Below, piece by piece: positions 23,801-35,800 of a stretch of 64,000 nt of DNA; the stretch's first letter is position 1; every line of letters starts with the position of its first letter. The notes beneath the pieces are model-generated. The model saw only the letters and a list, made by a program, of their open reading frames with translations, searched no databases and had not been told where the DNA came from. Origin of the DNA: Spinacia oleracea (Eukaryota; Streptophyta; Magnoliopsida; Caryophyllales; Amaranthaceae); NCBI RefSeq assembly GCF_020520425.1, contig NC_079491.1:36487027-36551026 (forward strand), given 5' to 3'. The position numbers were made by a program, and so were the translations under genes.

Positions 23801-26800
23801 TTTTTCTATGGACATAGGCCCTTCAATTCCAAAATACATATACACACCACACCATTATGATAGGTAATTAACTAGATCCTCGGATACAGACCAGGCAAAG
23901 GAGAAGGGTGATAGCTACTCTCGACTTATACAAACACTTAAAAGTGCTTAAACTGGATATTGTACAACTGACAGCTAACTGAAGTTTACCCACTATTCAA
24001 TATTCATAAATATTGACGGATCGATGCACTTTGTAGCTGCTTCCATGACGTGATAAAATCATAAAACTGATGTAGTTGCTTATGACTTCTTTGTACTTTC
24101 AATAGTGAAGTCATTGGTGTTAAGCCTTCTTTACTTTTTTTATATTAGCAAGAGCCTAAGAGGCTTCCGTGATGGCGTCTAGACCAGCCCTGCCCTCGAA
24201 TAACAAAGAAATGAACAAAAACGACAAGACAAACAACGAAGCACACACACATCATTAATCTTCTGAGAGAAAATTTGGATGAGAATTCCCAGGAACCTTG
24301 TAATTGAAAAAAACCGAGCTCTATTTTAGTCATTTTTATGATGAAAAAACAAATATCAGAATCCACCAGTCTTTCAGGGTGCTTGAAAAGGAGGTAGTAC
24401 ATCTGGAAGACAACAAGGACTATTCATGGTTGATTAAAGACAATTGCAAATTTTGTGATTCTTTTTTGTGGGATGATAATTCAAGCATATGGACTAGGTT
24501 GGACTAATACTTCAAGCATATGGATTCTTCAATTCCTAAAAATAGATCCACAACAGGTAAAAGATGGTAGAATCTTAGGCACATATGCGATCATGCACCA
24601 AGAAAGGATAGGGAGATAAATTGGTAAGTACTCAACCTACATTAATAGTCGAAGTTTTTGAACTGAACTCATACAACTTGACTGTTACCTACACTCAATT
24701 GTTCACATCTGTTGACCAATAGAGTGATGCACTATTTAACAGCCTATTAAATGTGGTAGTGCAAGTGCAGTCACTTTATGTCATTTTATGACCATCAAAG
24801 TCCATGATGTAAGCCTTTTGATATAGGCAGTCATTTTTCATGCCATTTTTGTAAGCTTTGGTGTGCCTAAATCAAATGGCAACACTCACAATGAGTTTGC
24901 TGATTCATAATACTCAACAGACACACAGGTATCACCAAACGAAGAGATATATCAAGCAAAGAATCAAACTCTAGTAGCAGTCAGTGAGCATTCAGGAATA
25001 TCAAAAATATATAGAATCACATTGAGGTGTAATTTGTATCCAGAAAAATGGAAGAAACAAAAAATGGAAGGCAAAACCTAAAATGATACTCGTACAAACA
25101 ATATGACAGACACGATTTGGCTTACCATCCAGATCTAATGGCTTGCTGTATCAGACGTACACTAAGTGGTGCATATCCAGAGAAGACATAAGAAATATCG
25201 TTGGGGCTGCCATAAATCACACCACAAGGAAATCAGCATAGAAGCAGTAGAGATGAAATATACAGGGAAAGATGATTCATGAAGTTCCATCAACACAAAG
25301 GTTCAATAAAGGTGTCAGAAATTTACATAGCTTATTCATAAGTAAACAGATATATCAATAAATCATCAAGCTATTTTTCCCTCTTACCGTTAAAATTTTA
25401 AAATAGAATTATGAGGGCCTCTCAAAAAAGAAAAGAAAAAAAGAACAGTGTTGATAACGATAACTTACGTAGAAGTTTAGCTGCTTTGGCATGGCACATG
25501 TTTCTTGCCATGACCTTCACTTATTTCAATCTTAGGAACAGTATATTCTGGGATCTAGCTGTTGACAGAATTGCTTATGTAGATGAAAGAGGGCTTCTGA
25601 TGCAGTGTAAAAGGTGGACTGCTGGGTAATTTCTGTCTCTTGTTTCTATCATTGTCTCTTTGGGAGTGACAGGTGGTGGTGATGGTGAAGGAGAGATGCA
25701 AGCACGATTGCTAGATGAAGGTAGAGGTCGGGTAAGGGCTGTGGTCAACGACTATGGGTAGCAGTTTTGGGAAAGACAGGTGATATTGTGGCTTAGTTCT
25801 AAAAGGCGCAAGGTACACCAAGGCACAAAGGGTGCCTGAAGCCCGTGCACCAAGGTGCAAGGCAAAGGCAGAATCCTTTGGTGGTTACCAAATAGACATG
25901 CACTTTTCCGGAAAAGTGCATTTGTAGAAATGAGGCAGAATCCTTTGGTGGTTACCAATTACTGCAATATTTTGGGTAAAGAGTTTCTGGTCAATTATGG
26001 TGCTTAACCGTCTCCTTTTGGTAGCACGCATCCACGCTACTCACTGGGGCATTTCACCAAATTATCATATTCTTAGGTTCAACACACAATTGGTGTACTC
26101 TTTTTATGTCTTAGTAATTGTTGGAAGACTCGTGGTTTTTGTTGAAGTGATCACATTACATTATTATTAATGAAATCGATCGAAACAAACTAGGTTATCT
26201 GAAGAAGACCTTCCACTCTTCCAGACAATCATGGTGACAGTTTCATGATTCGGACATTAGCCGATAAGCATGTCAATTTCTGAGATAATTTCTACAAACA
26301 GAAATCCACAATGACATACATGATAAACAGTGGAAAGTTTTCTCACCTCAACAGCGTATATGATTAAAATCAACATGCATAATAATCAAAAGAAGAAATG
26401 GTGACAGATATCAGAGTGCATACTTGGCTGTATCAGTATCTTCAACCACAAGACGCAGAGCTCGTTTGACGGTCAACCAGTTGCTTCTCATTTCCTGCCA
26501 GGATCAACAAGCAAAAACTAAATTATCAATAGAAAACACAATAACCATGATTGATGAGTTAATACTGCTTCAATTTGCTTAAAAGATAAACAGACCTGTT
26601 TTCTGAAAAACCCTGCCTTTTCCAGATTATTCAGTGTGGCCATGTGCTCAAACCCATAGCTGTGAAGTATCTCTCTCCTTTATCAAGCACGTATACCATA
26701 TAAAACTCAGTAAAGAAGAAGAGGGTATTTTAAAGAAAATGCTGCTATGATAAGTCTGACAGAAAATTAATAAAATTAAAGGAAAACAGTAAATAAGATA

Positions 26801-29800
26801 TACCTCAAATAGTCATAATTTCTCTTGGGTAATCCAGAATTTGTAACTGAAAACAAGATGAGAAGCCGAAGAACACTGGCAAGAGGTTCCTGCTTGTGAA
26901 TCATTTCTTCAATATACTCAAAAGATCTGCATTGTAAATAAGCAATGGATGTGTCCTTTTAAGTGAAAAGCAAAACAATACACATAAAGCCATCAATTAA
27001 ATATGTAATGCATCTACAGAGAGCAGTGGTATCATGTGAAGCCCACCCACCCATACCTCCGGCTAAGCTACTAGAGCGGCTAACATGCACTCAAACGTTG
27101 AAAATACCAAATTCACAAAATAAATTTTAACAGCATCTGGGATATCTTCTATTAATACGGGACACAATGAAAGACTCCACTTAAGTTTGATTCTTAAACT
27201 ACTTTCATGATTGATTCATAGAAGTTACACCATGGAATTCAAACAATGATGTTTCATAAAGGCCATTCTGTAACGAAATTTGAACTTGCCGTTCTGCAAA
27301 ACACCATCCCATCACATGGCTTTAATTCACGCCGTGACATCAATCATAGACCATTAGTTTACCGTGATTAGTAAAACCGTGGAGGTTATGGATACAATAA
27401 AAATCACATTTAAGATAAGATTATTCTCATATTTTTGTCAATACAAATGCTTAGAACCTCTTTTCAATTGAAATACTCCCTCCGTATTTATTTAAGGGAT
27501 ACATTTGCCTTTTCCGGCCGTATTTATTTAAGAGATACACTTGCCATTTTTAGTAACTTATCAACCCCACCATCTAATTAAATAATCTATCTAATATATC
27601 CTATGTCCCACCACCCTATTAAACAAATAATTTCAAAACTACACCCCACCCCCTAAAATGACATGGTCTCCACTTGTTTTACTTATTAAAATATCTACTC
27701 AACCCCACTTGTTTTATTACTTTATTTCATTCAATTCTTCTTCTTAATACCCGTGCCCGACCAAGTGTGTCCCTTAAATAAATACAGAGGAAGTATAACA
27801 AAACGAGGTTCTAAAAAGTACAGAGTATAATTTATGCTATAATCTAAGGACGTTTTCCTTACTAACAGTGATAAACGGATATTTTTCAATTTGTCAAGCC
27901 ATGCGGCTTCCACGCCACCGCCACGTATCAAAATAACCACAAGATGCCACCTCCGCGCCACTGCGGTTTGGGACTTTAAGCATGTCTCGCCAAGAGTTGT
28001 TTCCATCAATCAGATCTCTCTCCCTAATTTTGATGGTTTGACTTTGACCACATAATCTACAGAGAATCAATTCCTCCCTCCCTCAAAATATCTACACGTT
28101 TAATTAAACTGTACCAATAAAAAATACTAGAAACATACATGTCATAGCTCTCAGATTCCACAATAGTATGTTCCATGTCGAGACGCCCAAGAAATGATGG
28201 CTTAGATGTCAATGTGGACAAATGCTGAGCAAGATTTATGTGCCTCTGGACCAAACAAAAAGGCAAGTTGAATTCTTATACTCCATTGCAAGTCAAAAAG
28301 CTTGGGAACTATGCTAAAAAATCACTTACAGTCATCTCTGGCAAGGAGTTAAGCTTTTTGACGAAGTCCTTCAGTTCAGATACTGTTTGATTCTACAATT
28401 ATTTTGACAAATGAAATTAGGATTGAAATGGACATCCAAGTGTTTTTATTACAATAAAAGGTAATATCAGCATTGCATTACTTCAAGTATCGGAGTTATC
28501 ATATTACCAGCATAACTATTTCCCCATACATGTGCAAGATGCCAAATAAAAATGTACTAAGCTTTCACATAATATTACTTCTGAGATATTCAGCTCCAAA
28601 TTTATACCCAAAAAAAATTATTCAACAGACTTGCCAGTTAAATAATCTAACCACCAGGGCTTCATTATCAAAGTTTCAGCAAGCATTACCCACATTCCAA
28701 CTAATATAGAAAGGATATGAAATTGCAAAACAATTTAAATCCAGTAACAAAAACAGAACAATAATACGTATGAAAACCTTTCCAAAAAGATAAACAATTA
28801 AGTTCATCAGCACCATGTTTCAATCTTTGTAAAAGTGGATATATGCCCCAAGTCTTAGCATACTCATAAATGAATGACTCCATCTTTTGTGAGTCCGCTC
28901 CAACCAAAATTTAAGTGATGGACAAATGCAATAGGTATCAGTGTGTAATATAACATTCCACTAGGGACCACTACATTGATGTAAACTGCAACGCACGAAA
29001 TGGGTCCAACATTTAATAACTCACATTCGTTGTTATGTCAGTATAGTCTTGCTTCATGGATGTTGCCTTTTGGCGTAAGACCTGCAGTTATATGTAAAAC
29101 AACTGAGAATAATGAACCAGGGAAAAAAGTTCTGACCAATCACTTGGCTAAAAACAAGACAAATAATAGAAGCAACTGATAACCTGGACAACAACTTCAA
29201 AATTGAGGTCCCGAGTCTCCTTTAAAAGCTTGTCACTGAAAAAGTGAAAGGAAAAAAAGGATGATAAAACTGGAATGCTTTTACTTGATAATAGAGACCC
29301 CTCATTTCCACTTATAGACCAATGATTGAAAAACTCCAAATGGTTTGGTCATTACAAGTTACAAACATGTAGAATTCTATTAGTAAAACCATTGTGCCAA
29401 AGCTTTACAACTTTAAGTTCAATACACCAGTAAATGCCAAATTAGGCATTTCAGAAGATTTGTCCCTCCTATAAATCTGAAACCCTAAATGGATACCAAA
29501 GCTTGAAAATAAGAACCCAAGGACAGAACAATGACATTCAGATAGATTTCAAATAGCCCCGCTAGCAGCTAATCCCATCTAGCACTTTTAGGATGAAATG
29601 ACATCCTGCACCTGAGACCAAGATGCGCATCCTGATCCCAAATGAACAAATGGTTCAAATTATGAACATTTAGTCATTTAGATCATAGATTGTGAACAAA
29701 TATTCATATGATTTAAAAATTATGATTTTCATACATTATGAAATATGGTTCAGAATTATTTTATTTCTTTTGACAACTAAAATAACTCATATGGCCAAAA

Positions 29801-32800
29801 GGGGATGCTCAAAAGATTACAATACAGCAACAGAACAACAACAACAACAAAAAAAAACTCACAAGGAGAACCACCCAAGAAAACAAAGCCGCCAACTATA
29901 TCAGTGTTTTCCAGGAAGGGTGAAAACATTAACTCTTCGTAACAACAGCAGCATATTCTTGTCACCCTCAAAGAACGACAGGAAACTCTGGAAACTACCT
30001 CTCTGAAAGTTTGATCTACATTTTTCTGAAGCTTGCCGAAAATCTTACTGTTCCTCTGAATATAGTTCAGAGATTACAATACAAACATATAATTATTTAA
30101 ACTTCAACAGCTAAAGTGAACACAGTTCAAATTATGACAAGAGACAAATGTGCTCATAATCTTTAAAATAGGTTCTTATTTTACACTTCCTCCGTTTTTT
30201 AATACTCGCAACGTTTGGACTTTTTTCACTATTCACATATTCTACTTTGACTACTGTTGGTGATTTATATGTAAGATATAACATAGTCATGTGGGATCTT
30301 GTTAGATTCGTCTCAATATGTATTTTCAAAATACCAACTTTTTATAATTTTTGCTAAAGAGAATTAAAGATATTAATAATCAAAGTTGTGTATTGGCATG
30401 CGTAAAAGTGGGGGAATAGCTATTTTACTCGGACTCGGGTACCCATGTCGGGCACGGGTGTCTAAGTGTCTGACTTGGCTATTTTGTGAAAACAAATTAT
30501 GCTTTTAGTCCAAAATGAAGTGTTTGGTGTCCATACCCAGGTCTAAGTGTCGAGGATCCGACACGGGTACTTGAGGTAAATGAAGAGTCCAAATAACATA
30601 GGGTAATAGATGAAAAAGAAAAATGGTAGTAGAGAAATCCTAGGAAAAGCTAGCAAATCTATATTGCTTTTCTAGATACTTAAACATTCTGAGATCAAAC
30701 AATACAGCATTGCTGCCGAACCACAGAAACCAAACTGCACCACTCTCAATTTATCTTCTTTCTCCCTTCTATGAAACATATCCTCCAAAACTCTTAGGGG
30801 GCGTTGGGTTCACACGGGGTAAAGGGAATGAAACCAACAAAGGGAAAGGAATGGAAAGTAATACCCTTTGATGTAAAGGGTTGTTTGGGTCATATTTGAT
30901 AACCTAATACATCCACCACCAGAAAAATCCTCACTCCTCCCTCAGATCCTAAATTCTTAATCCCCACTGCAAAACCACCACCGTCCACCCTCTCAAATCC
31001 TCCAAAATTCAACCTTTACCCTCCACCCCACCACCACCACCATCTCAACCACCGTTGTTCCCTCTTCCCCTAACCCAAAATTCCAAGAAAAAGCCATCTT
31101 CTTAAATCCTTCTTCGATTACCTCACCTTGCTTGGTTTCTCCCCGCCGCAGCTCCGTCATATTGTCACCGAGTAGAGGGAGGGTAGTTTTGAGGTGGGGA
31201 AGGGTGGTTTCTATGTTGTCGGTGCGGTGCAGTGGTGATTTCTGGGAGGCGGGTGATGATTTAGGGGGTGACGGGTGGTGATTTCGGGGTGGGGCCGGTG
31301 GTACTGGGGTTGTCGGTGTGGTGCTTTAGGGATGGTGGGGTCAACGGTGGTGGATTCGGTGGTGGGGCCGGTGGTGCAGTGGTCCGGGTGGTGGAGTTAG
31401 GTGGAAATTTGGTGTTACAAGCTTAGTCAAGGTTGGTTATAATGGTGGTCAATGGTGTAGAAGGAAAGGGAATGGAAATACCTTGGGGGGTAGGGTATCA
31501 ATTTAGAGCCATTTGGGGGTAAGAGAAAAAGAAAATAGGGTAAAGGGAGGGAATGCCAAAAAACAACAAAGGGAATGATAGAAGTATCCCTTACCTTTCC
31601 TAACCCCCAACCAAACGCCCCCTCTTCCATATCATCTGAAGGAATTCCAATTCTACCTCCTCATACAAATAACCCTCTTCCATATCATCCGAAGAAATTC
31701 CAATTCTACCTAACTTATGAAACTAACATAACAAAGAAAAGAAATGAAATACAAACAGCTTCCAGTGGCTAATACTTCATACTATATAGCTAAGTTGTTA
31801 AACTTCTGTGTCAAATAACCTTGTGGCCATACAACACAATAATAAATTAAATAATTAGGAAAGCCTATTTCAAAAAGGTGTTGTTCAAATCTTTCTTCTC
31901 TGCCCTCCTATTACAAGCAAAGTCAAGTCAAATTTGTGATCTAGCATGTTAGAAATCCAATACACGGTTCTCAGTGAAAACCACACAGGAGTAAAACACA
32001 AATGCAATGAAAAAACTACAGAACATGCAACAAAAAGTAAATATTGAAGTATGATTCAACATTTAAATAGAAAACTCCGAGAAGTTATTTGGAAAAGGAA
32101 ATATATTTATAGTAAATGCTTGAAGATATTTTACAACCATTTATTAAACTACCTTGAATTTAGAGGTACTTTGACCTTTTTCCCTTCCTGCTGGGCACCC
32201 ATAATAGATGCATCCAGCTCCACAGCCCCATCATTCACGTGTAGCAACTGCAATTCCAATAATCACATTGGTTGAAAGTATTAAAATAATCATTGAAAAG
32301 CTGGAGATTCCAATGCTTACCACTTGAAACTGATAATACGGGCAGGGGAAAAGTAAAAGAGAGACTTTTAAGTTTTCAACTAAGCTAGAAAAAGTTGTGG
32401 CAAACAGAAATTGATTTTGTCCAATTGATTTAGTCAATCCAAAACTAACTGGTATCTGAGTAAGCAGAAATCTGAAGGGGTGAGGAATTAAAAGGATAAT
32501 TTCTCGACACTTTGACAAAATTGATGCTTTGTGTGGTTCAAAATGTCACTTTTCACTGCAAATTATTTGATTGACATAGCAATACAAATATAAAAAAATC
32601 AGTTTCCAAGTTGAAAAGTCCTTGCTTGAATCATCCAACTCATTGCTCCTGGTACCTTCAGATATGATTCATTGCTATTCGTTTCTTTCCTTTTTTATGT
32701 CAGGTAATAACAAATATTAGATAAACATCAGAGGTTGTCATCCATAGACAGGAGGACCAAAACAATTTCAAATAAAATGGCCTCAAGTTATCACCATCCA

Positions 32801-35800
32801 CAAACAAAATCAAAGAGTGTCTGGTGCTACCTAGAACCTAACACTTGCCAGCAGCTAAACAATAGCCTCAAATAAGAGGAATTATCTCTTGAAGCTAGTA
32901 AGCTTTACCCTCAACTAAATAGCCGGATTCTCGCAAGCATATCACCAAATTGCAAACAACACCATCCTCCACACTGCAGCAAACCAACTTTTCTTATCCT
33001 TCTTTCACATACCGCAACACAAGGTTACTCATGCCAAACAAGGCTACGGATAGCCAGGAGAAAGAACCAAAGACAAAAAAAAAAAAAAAAAAATTCCTGG
33101 TGACAAACTGCAACAGCTTGCAAGAAAAAAGATATCCTTCATTTAAGAACATACTCTAAGGTTTTCACCTTGACCTTGAGAAAAATTGCTTTAAGAGGAG
33201 CTTTGTGTGTTCCAAATATCATTAACAGAGGGGACCACTTACCATGTCGCCAGAAAATATAGTCATTCCTTTCAAAATCAACCAATGGGAAGTTTCAAAA
33301 ACAAAAATTTCAATGTTGTTAATTACTGGAGAAAGGAAGAGCCTACGCACCAACAAAGCCTCTATGCACCTTATTAATAATTTGATAATACTCTTACATG
33401 ATATTTCATCTTCACTCGCTAACTTCTACAGCCACTTTGCATTGAGAGCTCTATTTGATTTCATTTCAATTTTTTGAAGGCATTGAGAAGGCCTCCAATT
33501 ACAAAACTCTTTTCTGTCTCTGTTTTTAAAATTCTTATCCATCTCTTCCCTCCTACCAAGTGATCAACAAAAAAGGCAATGATGCAATAAAATGTAATTC
33601 TTGTCTTCGCTAGAGATTAAACGATCAGGAAAATTTGCATATTTAAGTTTGGCTTGTAGCAGTATAAACTAGTCCTCACTAACTAAAAAAACTAAATATC
33701 AAGAGAGTAGTTTATGCAACTTCGTAATCCTACTTTCTGCATTCTCTTACCTCGTCCAACAGGCCTTCATAAGTTAACTGAGTACACATAGGAGTTATCA
33801 TGTCCACCTGCAATAAAAAAAGTTATCCTCACTGTCAACCTGCCATCACATAGAACTTGATTACTGTCTAAGCAAGAGGACAGGTAGTTTATAAGTCCTT
33901 TTCTAAAGAATACTTCTTATGTGGGCTGCACTCCACCACATAACCTACTCTCTTTTCCATTACGCAAAAAGAAATAATAATTCGAAGAATTTCACCAAGG
34001 TTAAATATTACATGAGCTATTTCAATCATGCAACAACCGTAAGAAAATTCAAATGTTTACCTCTCTATCTAGCAAGATCAGTGTATTTATATCCGGTAAC
34101 ACCTGAAAAATTTTGATGTTCAGAAAACATGGGTGAATAGATCAATTAGAAAAAAGGAACTCCACGGTTTTTACAAACTTAATATACATTCAAAAGCCAA
34201 AGCACAATTACGTTATCTATGTTGACTGGCTCTTCCGTCTGCATCCTGTCCAAAATCTCTGCAACATCAAGCGAAGCCTTGCCTTTTGCCCTCACATTTG
34301 GTATCAAACCGAATGAAAACTATACACATTAAATAGAGAAGGTTTCAGAAAAACTAGTAAAATCACTTCGTGGAACACATCTTGCCACAAAGTCATCATG
34401 AAGAATTTATTTCGCATACAGTTGATATTATCGCTAACCTTTGTTATCTTAATAACAATTTAACAACGAAAAGAAAATGATGAGACACTGCTGCAACTTA
34501 AAGTGATTGCATTCTTAAAATAAACCTGATTTAATGTCACTAGAGTATCACGGGATACAATGCAACAATGTTTTCTTCAATTTGAAGCATCTGACTGTGA
34601 TCTAATATCAAGGTAAATAATGGTTGGATTCAAAGCTTTGGATTGCTCCAAAAAGGAAATCTTCCTGCGTAAGAAACAACCATTTTTGTGCTTCAAATGT
34701 TACTATTTTGTTTTCTACTAAGGAAAAAATCTGAAAGGCTAATACAGAAGAAGTACAAGGTGTTCACACATACAAACAAAAAATCTACAAAATTTACAGA
34801 TTAGACGAATTCCTATGTATCTACCCTAATAATTAAGGAAAGCCCCAGCTACCTAATCCTGTAAAGAAGTTAACAAAGTCACTTTATCCCATAGAAAAAC
34901 AAAGTCATTTTATTCTTGTAGCAACATCCTTCAAAAATCGATCATTCCATTCCAGCCAAACACACCACATAATTGCCATCACAGATTCACGACATTTTGC
35001 CAAGGAAGCTTCTTTTCCTCCACCTCCTCAACGAGCACACCCAAGTCTATTCTTTATTGTCACGAAGAGTGTTTCCAAAGATAGCTAGCTAGTTCACAGG
35101 GAAGAAAAACATGTGATCAAACATATATCTGGTGAGATAGCCAACTTCAGTCTACACTTTTAAAGCGCATAATTTGTGTTGATTTTTTCCCAAAGTTAGC
35201 ATCCACAGGTCCAAACAAAAGCTCTCACCTTAAGATATATCTTCCTTTAAATGAAATTTCCTAAGCAACAACGAAATTAAAAGAAAAGGTCCCTAACAAA
35301 CCTCCCAACTACACCCAAGAATCATATAAGCCCATTAACTGATGCATAGAAGTCAGTTCATCTATCTCTCAGTGACGGAGTGGTCCCCTGAGTTGCAAGT
35401 ACCACACACTCTGACAGAAGAAACCCAACTCTGCATAGATAAGCAGTAAAGTCATAAAAATAGGCATTGAAAGGCTGCTCTCCTATCAAAACATCTTCTC
35501 ATAATCGACCTCGCCTTCCATTCCCTATCACCTCACCAAAGGAAGCCTTTTGTGAATTAAATTTCAAAGGGCAATTGTGAGTCACCTGAACAACACCTCG
35601 AACATCCCAACCGCTTTCACACAATCTGTATTTAGTCTTGATGAAATTGTACATCAAGTTAAATCATTCAGATCTTAAGCCAGACACTTTCTAAACTAAT
35701 TGGTGAACAATATTTTAGCTTAAGAAAACTCGTCATGCAACATCAATGACGAGGCATAACCATTTGAACCTTTTGTGATATGCTAGCATATATTAGAACT

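Noticed and set aside
24304-24507. Small ORF with [12 protein letters not shown], similar to a GRF-type zinc finger end; similar KIFWDDNSRC at about 19980-20060
   Set aside because: Only one short motif, no full set of cysteines, and the first lies in a VPS33 intron. Possibly a transposon relic, but too little to annotate.
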